NCBI GenBank assembly: GCA_039619475.1
Contig: CM077116.1
Location: 251,396,440-251,460,439 of the forward strand
Reading direction: 5' to 3'
Origin: Icerya purchasi
Taxonomy: Eukaryota > Arthropoda > Insecta > Hemiptera > Monophlebidae
DNA: 64,000 bases
Made by a program: the position numbers and the translations under genes. Shown here in pieces: positions 1-11,768 of this stretch. Below the pieces are notes generated by a model. It searched no databases and was not told the DNA's origin. It worked only from the letters and a program-made list of their open reading frames with translations. Numbering within the stretch: the stretch's first letter is position 1; each line of letters starts with the position of its first letter.

Positions 1-3000
1 TCTGACTTTCCTTCTAATTTCTTTTTTTTTTTTTACCCTTCTATATTCATTTTCATTACTACTTTTTTAATATGTAAATAGTTATCCAGCTCGACTTTCT
101 TTGTGTACTAACAGCTCTTAAAATGTTTATTCTTTATTAAAATCGCTTCATTGGGTAGGAGGAGGATAACTGAAAAATACTTTCAATTACCGAATTTAGT
201 ACTCAATAACTTTCGATATGGCTTCATTCGAGAAGTAATGTGTGCATTCATCAGCTTACACTATTATCACTGTCTCTGCTCGAAAATAGATCGCTGATAT
301 CTTACAAACCTGATTTTTTACAAACCCCTAAGTCGTTCAAACTTGATTTTCGTCTCTTTATTTACGGAAATTTCTCTAAAGCTTTTCTCTCCACACTTGA
401 CCGAACCCAATATTGCTATTTGGGCTTTACATTGACACGCGAAAATCTCCTACTCCTGTTACTCTAACCCCGAATTAAATATGCAACATCTTTTTATTTA
501 TGAATCTATTATCGTTTCAGTACCATAAATACATGTGTTTTTGTTTTTTGTCCTTTTTTTTTTATAAATGCAATTGAAAATAAGTACTGCGCATAAGTAT
601 GAAATTTCATTATATTTTGTAAAAGAATAAAAATTTTTGTTTTAGTTGCACAATTATTGTCTTTCACCTCGATAACGACAGGTTCTGCTGATTTCCTATT
701 CTCTCCGTCTTTTCATTCGAACTCATTTCCTCTTATCTTCATATTAAAAATCTTTGGTGTTTTGTTCCTCGTAAAATTTCAATCTTTTCCCTTATGCTTT
801 TCCCTGCAAAAAACAAGCTTCTCTACTTTTCCAATGACTTTAACATGGCAGCCTATCAATCTCTCCTCTCTTCCTCTTCATGCTAACTTCTCCGCTTGTA
901 ATTTAATCAAATGCAAATTTCTCTGCATGCTTAGATTCCTTGTTTCCTCCTTACGTGCTCCAAAAGTGTGGGCGGTATAGATGGCATATTTATCTCCCCT
1001 TCGCTTCATAATTCTGAATCTTTTGCAACCTTTCTTCCGTTCTAAGCTGAAGCAATCTCCATTCTACGCGTCTTCTCCTTCATCTCTACATCAAGCGAGA
1101 TCTGCAAATTCCTCATCGTTTCCTACTTCGCAGGCGTTCTTCTATTTCTTCTGCTGCTTCTCCCATTTCTAATGGTATCATCCTCTTAATTCGATCCCTC
1201 ATCTCCAATTTACTCTCATTTCTATTCTTACGGAACTTTTCTAGGTCCTCAATCACCCTAACACAGTGAGTGTAGAGATTCAGCAGATTTTCTAACCCGG
1301 TGACCCTTTTCCCAACAATTTCACTGCCCCAGGCAACATTTTCCTATCCTCAAGCAGTAATTCAAGACTTTGGTCAAACATATATCCGTGCTTATTCTCT
1401 GATTACTTCTCATTACCACCTCTTTACAGATCCTAACGCCTCGGTTTCAATCTACTCCTTCTTGTCGTCATTTCCTCATTTTTTTCCTTAATTAGACTAA
1501 AATTTAATCACTCCGCCCCTCTTCCTATTTTCGAATTTCTCTAGCTCCTACGCAAACCCGGTTTTATTTGACACTCATTAGTGAACGTTCCCTTTTATAC
1601 TCCCAAATCTTAGCTCTGAGTCTGTCTGCTGCTTAAAACGGTTTCTCCATCCTTTCCTTCCTATCTCCAGCTCTAATTTCTTCGCTTCAATTCTTTGTAC
1701 TTTCTATTTCCAATCGTCCTACAAACTAAAAATTTATAATATAGTTCTTTGCGTTGTTGAATCAAGGCCGCCAGCGAGCCTTAAAAATAAAAGAAAAAAA
1801 TCGATGTTTTTATTAGTTTATCTTTGGGGGGTCAATAATATAGCTACAACACTGTTTCTCTGCAATTTGGACCCTTTTCTCTTGCAAGATAAATAATATG
1901 TTTATCAATTAATATGTTCTTGCGTATTGTATCAATAATATTATAAATTATTAAATTACATTAACTGATATATTTATTAAAAATAATACGCACTGATGTA
2001 TTTCGGCTTCTCCATTCTCGAGTGTGCATATTTTGTAATTATTTTTTCTGAGCCGGAAAGATCTCATTCGCTTATCTCCGTGATGCCCTATTTTTAAACG
2101 ATTTATCAGCGTTATAAACTTTTTCGAATTCAAAGGCGTTCTTCTTATGATCCCGTGACGTCTGTTTTATTAATTTCTAATTTCTCACTTTTTTTCCGCT
2201 CTAGTTTTAGTTGATCGGAGAATTCCTAGAATTCCTGCACCTTTTAGGTGACATCTGGGCTGTAACTATGATTATCCAAGAACCCTTGTCGGTTTCTCGT
2301 GAAACCTCCCCCATTGAACGCGATTGAAACCGTTATTACGAACGAGAACAACTTTTTCGATTTCGCCAATTCGCCGGATGAATTTTCTTTTTTTTATTTG
2401 TCCATTCGATAAACGTCAAACAAACTGGGATCGAATTAAAACAGATTATCATAAAATTCTCTACGATGGGATCATTACTTAAGGCCGGATTAGTATGCAA
2501 ATTCTTATTTAGTTGATTCCCATTTTTTTTTCATTTCTTTTTCGAACGCGTAGATGGTATTATAAAAATAATGTGGAATACTAATGGGAGGCTTTGTAGT
2601 TCCGATCTCGCCAGCCTTCCATTGAACTGAATATTCATCGCGTAAAACGATTTCGTTTTTAAAAGTTTTGCTAAAAAGTATAGCTAAAGAAATTTTTTTC
2701 AAAAAATTTATGTTAAGCGGATCTTGTCTCTTTACCATATTTTTTTCTTTTGATAGAGTCAAAAAACGAAATTCGATTAATTCAAAAAAGTTTCTCTTCT
2801 AAAAGTATAATAGTTAAAAAATAATTCATTTCTAAATTATACAAAAGTTTCAAACAACGTAAAAGTCGCGTGATAAAATGAGATGAAAAGAATTTAAAAA
2901 AAAAAAACATGTAATTACGAAATTTACGTCATTAAATTAATTTACCCAATTTTTAGGAATTAATTATCTATCCGATATGTACAATTTATACGTGTGTTTC

Positions 3001-3290
3001 CTAAAGCCCCGGTGCATCTTATATTTTGTTAAGGTATTTTAAATCTTCCAACTTAGTAAACGGTTTTCTTCTTCTTCTTAGAAACAATCTTTTCTCAGAA
3101 AAATCCTTTCAACCAATGTTTTTCCAACCATCGGTATCCGATCATTTTTTCCGATAGTGTGTTTATTGGTCAGGCACATTTCACTCATTTAACGTCTTTG
3201 TACTTTCTTCCATGCATTTAAATTTAACACAGAACAAGTTTTTAACCAATATTACTTGAAATTCCGTGCAAATATATACATGTATTTATA
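1..3290. other. AT-rich stretch without a supported gene
   Basis: No ORF here looks like a gene. Positions about 650-1730 are strongly pyrimidine-rich on the + strand. Read on the - strand they give purine-rich, Lys/Arg/Glu-rich fragments broken by many stops, which could be an old coiled-coil ORF1 of a retrotransposon but are not diagnostic. The rest is AT-rich sequence with short homopolymers. Confidence 0.5.
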
Positions 3291-3320
3291 TATATATGTG
3301 TGTGTGTGTGTATATATATA
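3291..3320. repeat. (TG)n(TA)n microsatellite at Helitron target
   Basis: An alternating TG then TA run immediately precedes the Helitron 5' end. A further TA run follows the 3' end from 5087. The element therefore sits inside what was probably one dinucleotide repeat. Confidence 0.8.
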
Positions 3321-3570
3321 TCTATACTAATATTATAAAGAGGAAAGATTTGATTGTTTGTTTGTTTGTTTACATTGAATAGGCTCCGAAACTACTGGAC
3401 CGATTTGAAAAATTCTTTCACCGTTGGGAAGCTACACTATCTCCGGGTGACATAGGCTATATTATATTTTCAAAAAAAATTAAGGATCCTTACTAAAAGT
3501 CCAATAATGTAACTCAAGGTGTAAAAAAATGACCTAAACAATTCCTTACATCGCGTGCGCTGCAAAAACT

Positions 3571-3710
3571 TTTTTTATAAAACATTAAAATATCAATGTT
3601 AATTACCATGGAAATGTAAATTCGGATAAAGAAAACGAATATAACTTTTTTTATAACACATTAAAATATCAATGTTAATTACCATCGGGAAATGTAAATT
3701 CGGATAAAGA
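3571..3710 (+). repeat. Two tandem units of about 74 bp inside the Helitron
   Basis: The segment starting TTTTTTATAA with the core ATTAAAATATCAATGTTAAT occurs at about 3571-3631 and again at about 3645-3710. Both units also carry GGAAATGTAAATTCGGATAA. They differ by only a few bases, so the duplication is recent relative to the element. Confidence 0.85.
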
Positions 3711-3814
3711 TCTCCTTAGCATCGTTTACAAGCTCATCACTAATGGAAATAGTTTGTTAACGTAAGGAATGAAAATTTTCAAGCGTTACCGTTATCTTCT
3801 GTAAAAGGTACAAA

Positions 3815-4132
3815 ATGCCCAAAAGATTAAGATCTCAACATTCTAAAAATAGTTCCCAGGCGAGGGCATCAAAAATACATCGTAATGGAGAATCTTCATC
3901 AGAAACTGAAAATCGTCTTGCAAGTCAGAGAGAATATGTGTCGCAATCGCGTGCCAGAGAGTCGAGTATCGAGCGTTCGCAGTGGCTTGCTGAACAAAAT
4001 TTGAGAACTAATATTATAAAGAGGAACGATTTGATTGTTTGTTTGTTTTCATTGAATAGGCTCCGAAACTACTGGACCGATTTGAAAAATTCTTTCACCG
4101 TTGGGAAGCTACATTATCTCCGGGTGACATAG
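3815..4132 (+). pseudogene. Helitron ORF N-terminal fragment, read through into a second 5' end
   Basis: A 105-codon ORF starts at an ATG. Residues 1-65 are very rich in Arg, Ser and Glu, with phrases such as RLASQREYVSQSRARESSIE. That composition matches the basic N-terminus that precedes the Helitron-like N domain in autonomous insect Helitrons. The zinc-finger, Rep nuclease and helicase regions are absent. From about residue 66 the frame runs into the internal copy of the Helitron 5' terminus (4007 onward), so the last 40 residues are translated terminal DNA, not transposase. It is a deletion remnant; a function as a short peptide is only conceivable. Confidence 0.6.
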
Positions 4133-4243
4133 GCTGTATTATATTTTCAAAAAAATTAGGGATCCTTACTGAAACTCCAATTAACCCAAGGTGTAAAAAA
4201 ATGACTTAAACAATTCCTTACATCGCGTGCGCTGCAAAAACTA
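4007..4243 (+). repeat. Internal direct repeat of the Helitron 5' end
   Basis: The segment beginning ACTAATATTATAAAGAGGAA repeats the element's left end (3326-3570) in the same orientation with a few substitutions and small indels. It lacks the leading TCTAT and has no 3' end of its own. It could be a second Helitron joined to the first with loss of one 3' end, or an internal duplication. Confidence 0.85.
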
Positions 4244-5086
4244 TTGATGATAGAACAAAATAATGTACTACGACTTTGCAGAACACATCATTATCTACAA
4301 AAAGTGTCGCGTCAGTATATGTCTAACTATTATAGTTATATCACAATAAGTGTTACTTTATTTTAAAAGTTTAATTGAAATGCTCTCTTTATTTGTACCT
4401 GGGTATTAATCCTTATCAAAATAAATTACTTCATATTCAAGACTGCTTCAATACCTTTATATAACTTTTTGAATTATTCAATTCGGACATTTCCTTTGAA
4501 AGATATCACGAGTTTAAAAATGTAAGTATTAGAAAGAAGTCGTGTGGTCGCCGCTCATCCCGCTCGGCTAGCTAGCCAGCACCATAATATGCGATGTAGG
4601 CGTCACTGGGGTACGGGAGAGGAGTCAATTTCAAGAAATAATATGCAATGTAGACGTCACTGGGGTATGGGAGCGGGGTCAATGTTAATAAATAAAGTGT
4701 TGCGTTGCTCATTTGCGCGGTCGGCTCCCTACGCAGCGGCTTGAAAATATTTTAAATTCGCTTTAAATTCGTTTAGTAGGTAATTAAACCCAACAAAAAA
4801 GTTATTTTTAAAACTAAACAAAAGTTAATTTCATAACTAAACCCATTTTTTAAAGTGTTCTGCCAAAAAATGGGCCAATGAACCTAATGGTATGTGCTGT
4901 GCTTCTGGAAAAGTTAGTCTCCCCAATATTCAGGAGCCGCCACAGCCAATAAAAAATCTTTTGACATATAATCATTCACTGATACTCTTACACAGTCATG
5001 AACTGAATTCCGCATGGATGTAATTTAACAAAAAAGTAATTTTTTAGAATCATAATTTACGCGAGCAACGCTGCGGGCACAGCTAG

Positions 5087-5229
5087 TATATATATATATA
5101 TGTATGAATGTATATATGTATATATACAGTAATGTTTTATTCGTTTTGAAAACCCTCAGGGATACCAACCACGAGATCCTTTAGAACTCATGAATATAAA
5201 TTTATTAAATTTTTATTTTATTATTTTTA

Positions 5230-5262
<33 letters not shown>

Positions 5263-8200
5263 ATGAAAGTTATTTTTTACATTTATATGTTTATTAACTT
5301 CCTACAGCTTTATTTCTTAAACGACCGACTGCTGAAAAACACGATGATTAATTATATATACATGTATATAAATGGATACGCGCAAAAAGCGATTAATTAA
5401 GAATATTATAAATCGTACGTAACACTCTGTTGCGGTTACTGGGTTGTCATAGGTCCTTGCTAACAGGCAGCCGTACGTTGGTGGTTTTGTCTTGGATTTT
5501 CGGTGAACTCAGCGAGAAGATGCGGTAATTCAAATTGTAATAATTTACGAATTTTATTTAAAAACGACAAAATAGAAAACCGAGTTATGACGTGATCTCA
5601 TTACTAGTACACTTTCTGGATCGAACTTGTTTCGGTTACAAGACGGTCTGGTTCTCTTTTGAAAAGAGTCGATATTTTCCGTGACTTGACAAAGACTCTT
5701 TTTTTCAATGATTTGTGTATTGTATCATTCTGTTTTTTCTTTCGAACTGCCTATCCCTCCACACCTAACGTGCCGATCTGTTCCTTTACTGACCAATCAT
5801 CGCGCGCATCCATCAAAGCCGAAATTGATCTGGACACGACAACCCCCAACCAACAATTAGTTCTCATTTACACACGCACTCAGTCTCTCGTTATGTTCTA
5901 ATTATTTTTTTATTTATTTTATTTTATTTTATACTATCTTATTTTATTTTTACTTATCTATTTTTTCCATGTAATAGACACAATATGTATATACTGGTAT
6001 ATATCATCAGTCGTTTTGTCGATTCTTTGCAATTTTATCCGTAACTTCATGCATTCATTACTATTCAATAAGTGAACTACGCTGTTAAAAATTATTCGGA
6101 GAAGGCCAATATGCAGATCCTTCAATTTTTAATGATAGACAAGGACTATAAATTATAAATCAAAAATGCTTCGATAGTAGAGCGGTTGTATCTTTTTCAT
6201 TCGAATTTATGTTTCATTTTAGAGCTATAACGATAGTTACCACTTTTTTAATTTAAAAAAAAACAAAATCAGTAAAGCAATTTTACACGTATACAAACGA
6301 GTCATCTTTATGTATGGAATATCCTTAAAAATGTAAAAAGGGGTATTCGTATTAGAGCTTAGATAACGTGTTAATCGAGGTTGTTCCGCTGTCACGTTTT
6401 AGACTCATGTTATTATAGCTCAACCTAAAATCAAACTAGTCGGAGAAAAATCTCTGGCTAAGTCAAAAAAGAGCTAGCCTAAGATCGTCTCTAAATTTAT
6501 TAGAGATTTATTACATACTGTGATCCAGCAAAATTGTCGACATTTTGGGGTACGAGACACCTTTCTGTATGCTCATAAATTTAGTTACTGTTCTCTTTTT
6601 TTTTTTTTTTTTTTCATTAGCGGACATATTTTTAATTCTAAAGAACGTGTAAAAATATTTTTTGTTAACCACACGCATACCGCCTACACACGCAAAACTT
6701 ATTTCATTTTCATTTTTCTGTTCGAAAGATTTCATAAGCTTGTATTCATAACTTCGCAGCAGTACATTAACTGGCATTTTTTCGTAAAAATTTCACCAAT
6801 CTTCGCTTTCCTTTTCAGTCAATATTCGACTACTGTAGATGTTGGAGTATTCACATAATTCACATAATTGACGTTAGTGGTCAACATTAGCCCTCATTAA
6901 GCTAGTACATAATTTTACGATTATGCAGTAGTATAACTTCAAAGGTGTATCAAAACAGTTGATTGAAGGGCTATAAAGCAATCTGCCGGAGCGAAAGCAA
7001 TTCCCTTCATGGATTATTCATCACCTGCTACTTACGTCTTTGAAGTAGACGATGTAATCGGTCCTAAAGTAATTTCTATGTCTAGACCCTGAATTCTATG
7101 GGTTACACTTTAATTTAAGAAATAGATTTTATGTCTTCGGAAGTACCGATCACATACTTCTGCCAGATTCATCAATAGCAGCCAAGCAGCAACTGACAAT
7201 ACCGATCCCATACGCAATGAAATGTCAGCGTTCACGTAGCAACGATTACGTGCAAAAACAGACAAAAAACCTTTTTTACCTAAAGCGATATAGATTTACT
7301 AGTGTTTTACATACACTTCGGGTTAAATGTATTTTAAATATTTTGGAATATGCTTCGAAGAAACCATCACTACAACTCCGCATGAATATTTTATCAGGTT
7401 TATTTTAAATGGAAATCGTTATATTTTAAAAATATGTCGCGAATACTAGTTTAAAGAATGTTATACGATTACATTTGGAATAAACACGCAATATTTGCAA
7501 AAAGACATTGTAGACAAAATCTTCGTGCAACATTTGGTAACCCTAATAAAAATTTTGCCGTAACTCAACGGCTACGGAAAGTATTAAAATAAAATAATGA
7601 CTTTTTTCGATTCAATTTTTGACAAATTAATATTTCATTCTGATTAAAAATAAAATATGCGCAGTTGTATATACAATGAGAATTACTTACATCTAAAATT
7701 TCACTTTAATATTAAACTTTTTCTTCCGTTATTTTAATGAACTAAATAAAATTGAAAATATAGAAATTTTAAATACCGGGCGCAATTTAAAAAGAAATAA
7801 AAATGGACATTCGTTTTAAAAAGTAAAGTTTTATTTATTAAATAAAGTACATTCCGAATTTTACTAAACTGATTAAAATCGTATGCAAATTTCTTTATTT
7901 TACTAGTAATTTATTTTAATTTATTTTTCTTTCTTTCGCTTAACATGTGAATTCACTCGGTGACGAAGAAATATACAATTTAAATCCTACTACCGATAAT
8001 ATATAAACGTACTATATTTTGGTTATCATTGAAACTATACATTGGAACGGTACTTGCCGTTGTTTAATTAAAAATTTTAAATTATTCCAGGGATGCCACC
8101 GCGGATTTTCTTCCGCGAAATTAAAAAAATTATTTTTATATTTATATTTTTCTTTCTCCTTGTTATTGCTTTTTCTGTTTTATAAATTTAAAATTATTTG

Positions 8201-11200
8201 TCCAAATTATAAATGGAGATATATTAACAATGTCTTACACACCGAAATTTCTTTGACGGCCGACCGCCAAAAAGACACAATTATAATATACACAAAAATG
8301 ACGCAAATAATAATATAATTTGTACGTACCCTATTTGTCGGCGATGATCAAGGATGCGGCAATGAATTACAGGTATCCGCTTGGTCACGGGTTACGACAA
8401 CCGAATATTTGTTACTTTAATACCGAAAAAGAACCGAACTCTCGAATAACTTTTCATTTCGATTTCGACTTCGACTGTCAAAATGGTCTTAATACTAATG
8501 ACCTTTTCGCGCGACAGGCTCACGAAAAACAAACTATATTTCTCTTCTCTAGGAAACGGTTTCCGACTTTTTTAGACAGACGCTTGATAACGGAGCAATT
8601 GCCACTGATCGATCTTTTTTTTCGACTAACTTCCCTTTTTTTCGGTTTCGATGTCTTAGCCGTTTCGTTACTTTCTCTTGTTCGCCCCGTGACCAATCAC
8701 CATCATTTATCGGGGTGGGCCTTTCTCCAGACCTATCGCGTGATCGCGTATCCTTCCTCTGACCGACAAACAGGATTTCAATCACACTCACATTCTCACT
8801 CACACCACACTTTCGATAATTATTTAATTTATTTTTATATTTTATTTTTTTGTATTTTAATTTTATCTTTCTATTTTTATTTATTTTAGTTTTATTGAGC
8901 CATGTAATGGTCACACTACAACATTTATTACAATGAAAATTCTTTGAATTCTAAAAAAAGTAGTACTGATTGTGAATGTGTTTACATTTTGAATAAACGC
9001 AGTATGCCTAATTTCTACCGTCAGCAGTGTCGCCGTAGATGCTCTTTTTTTTATTTAATTCCATTTTCTGTGTTTAGTAAAAACAACTCATCCAATATAT
9101 TAACAAAATGATATCGACTTTCATAGCCAAAATGTTAGAACCTTTTCATAAATTGTATCGCGAAACCGCATTGTATTATGGGTAATAATAATCATAAAAA
9201 AGGTTCGGTCAAGCAGTGTAATGATAATAGTAATAATAATAATAAGAACAGAAAAAAAGATAGGTCGAATTAGGTTGTCCGTCCTAAGTATGACTGCTCT
9301 GAGTTGTAAGTATACTGATCGTAATTTAACGTGTACTAGACATTATAATGTGTACCGGGTATTTGCGCAGCAGAATTACTTTTTACCGAAACGCTATATT
9401 CGATTATCTCATAAAAATCACAGATAACTAAAATTTATCGCGATTGTGATTACTTAGACTGCTAAAGTCAGTGATAAATTTTTCCTACAAAATAACTATG
9501 ATTATTTACCGGGAATTCTACAGTTAGGCAAAAAATATTTTTAAGGTTCACTTTTTTTCCGTATGTGTTCGAAAAATAATTTTTTAGGTAGTATGTATAT
9601 AAGCTTATTTAAAATATCGGATCATCGAAATCGTTTATAAGTTAAAAAATTAATATAAAATGGAACACATTTGCGTGATAAACAATTTTTGCCGAAACAA
9701 TGAAAAATGGTTAATAATTTTAACCTATTATTGTGTAACCTGACAAATATGATATTGCAGATTTTAAATAAGAAATAATTTAAAACTATTCTGTAATTGA
9801 TTCCTAATAATTTATTTTTTACACAAAAATATGATGTAAATTTTATTTTTTCTTTATACTTTGGTATAAAAAAAAAAAAAAAAAAAAAAACTTTTAATGT
9901 ATTTTTTACATAAAATGGTCTATTGTAACAGGAATAGAGTTCCCTTCCTTTGAAAACTTCCTCAGAGATATTTATAAGTTTTACAAAAAAGGTTTCCCTA
10001 TTGCAAAGAAAAAATTTACAAAAAAAAAAACTCGCAGGTCTGGAGTAACGAGAAAACATAAACAAAAATTTTTACGCGATAAACATCTGGCTAAGTTAGA
10101 TAAGTAAACAGAAAATAATATTTAAATGAACTTCTGTCCACTGCAGGTTCTCAAATTGTTTGCACCGTACATCTCAATATCTTCGTGAAAAACCTAAAAG
10201 TTTCAAACGTGCAGAAGAAAGATGAAAAATATGCGCTGCTAACGTTGAAATATATTTATTAATATTTATTAGCCAAATTCGAAAGAAATTTATTCACCCC
10301 GTTTGCGTTCTATCCTTCATTGTTTATCGAGTGTAAACGTTTTAATTTTTTATGAAACTGTTCATAATTTTATATATATATATATATAAACTCGGCCATT
10401 TTGGCCTCACAAGGGGCTGCGCCCCTTAACCCTTCTTGCTTACATTTTTGTCTCTTTCTCTTCTATACTTTGTATAAAATGATCAAAATTTACAACGTAA
10501 TTCTAAATCGGTCCATATGAATATAAAAACATAATCACAAAAATCCTATCCTAACATTTAACTTTTATTACATAAAATTAGGACATTTTTTCGTTACATA
10601 AAATTGTGACATTTTTCGTTACAAAATGTAATAGAGGCCGGCATAAAAATTACGTTGTAATTAATATATATATAAAGGCGGTAAAAATTAAAATATAACA
10701 AACGTTACATAAAATTAGGACATTTTTTCTAATGGGGGATGGCCTAAGAATTACATTGTACATTATATATATATGAATGGGGGGGGGGGGATGTATGTAT
10801 GTACATTTACTTATTTTCAGTAGAAGTTGTATACTTACAAGTAAATTATGGCTCACGCCGAATAAATTAAAATAACAGAAATGAAGTATAGATAAATGTA
10901 AACTTAAAAATAACCAATCTAAAATAAGGTTAGTTAATATGCATACATATTACCTACTCCTATATCCATGATATTATATATATTACAACGTAAACACAAA
11001 TACCAAACGTATACATTCAAGCACGTATTCATAGCAAGAATATTATAAACCTAAACATACAACTCAATTAGTGGTATTCCGTGCAACTCTAAGTGCATGG
11101 GAGAGTGCGGTAGAAAGCGAACAGGTCATGAGCATGTAGGTATGCAGGTAATAAGTTAGGTACTCGTACAGCGGTAGACGAAAGAGCGTGAACAGTAGCA

Positions 11201-11640
11201 TATGGCTTTTCGACTATGTGCTTGCATACTGTCTGCGTACACTATAAAGCGTGGCAATGTTGAGAGAGTGGTGTGCGGTGACGTAGGTAATACATGTGAG
11301 AAGGTATATTTTAAGTTTTGTTTTCAGGGTACGGACAGCGATGGTGCTGGAACAAATGAATGTACATAGAGGTATTGCAAAATTCTGTACTTATATAGAT
11401 ATTTTTATCAATTTTATAATATATGTACGTAGTAATAGAGGTTATTCAGCATAATTATGATATGATTGCGATGCTGGTGAAGTGTAAAAGTATACATCAA
11501 ATAAGTAAATTTGGGTTATTCAAGGGAATACTACGAATTCTATGTACTGGTTACGGGTGTGCAATTGTCTTTCCTCTTCATCTCGAACTCTTGATCCACC
11601 TAAGCACATAAATATTACTAAGCTTACCTCTCAAATATGA
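5087..11640. other. AT-rich stretch without a supported gene
   Basis: Contents are simple repeats: (TA)n at 5087-5126, (TTA)n at about 5225-5263, poly-T near 6597-6614, poly-A near 9869-9890, (TA)n near 10372-10389, a G run near 10779-10790. Two blocks (about 5430-5990 and 8320-8930) share a layout described under findings. Around 10560-10730 a short phrase (TTACATAAAATTAGGACATT) recurs. Long ORFs here, such as 8320-8889, begin at non-ATG codons and have no recognisable domain. Confidence 0.5.
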
Positions 11641-11768
11641 ATCCATTAATACAGTACCGTAATGGACATAATTGTATGAACTGTATTGATATCAAAAAAT
11701 AGATTGATAGTATAAACCACGTATTAAATTTAAATAATTCATTAAAAATTAACTTCGAATTATTCTAT

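Larger units (their letters stand above)
3321..5086 (+). mobile_element. Non-autonomous Helitron
   Basis: The left end starts with TC (TCTATACTAATATTATAAAG, 3321-3340), the form of many insect Helitron 5' ends. The right end finishes in CTAG at 5083-5086, preceded by a GC-rich stretch (GCGAGCAACGCTGCGGGCAC, 5061-5080) of the kind found before Helitron termini. Insertion is between A at 3320 and T at 5087 with no target duplication and no inverted repeats, as known for Helitrons. The 1766-bp body has no helicase and keeps only an N-terminal ORF fragment (3815-4132). A second copy of the 5' terminal region lies at 4007-4243. It would depend on an autonomous Helitron elsewhere. The class is well supported; the subfamily is not determined. 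Confidence 0.88.

Noticed and set aside
6511..6858. Overlapping ORFs on both strands
   Set aside because: Both are carried by a poly-T/poly-A run and have no domain.
8320..8889. 189-codon + strand ORF with a hydrophobic C-terminus
   Set aside because: It starts at TTG, and the hydrophobic end is a translated T-rich tract. No family recognised.
9622..10065. 147-codon - strand ORF
   Set aside because: It is low-complexity AT-rich sequence including a long Phe run from a poly-A tract, and does not begin with a supported ATG context.
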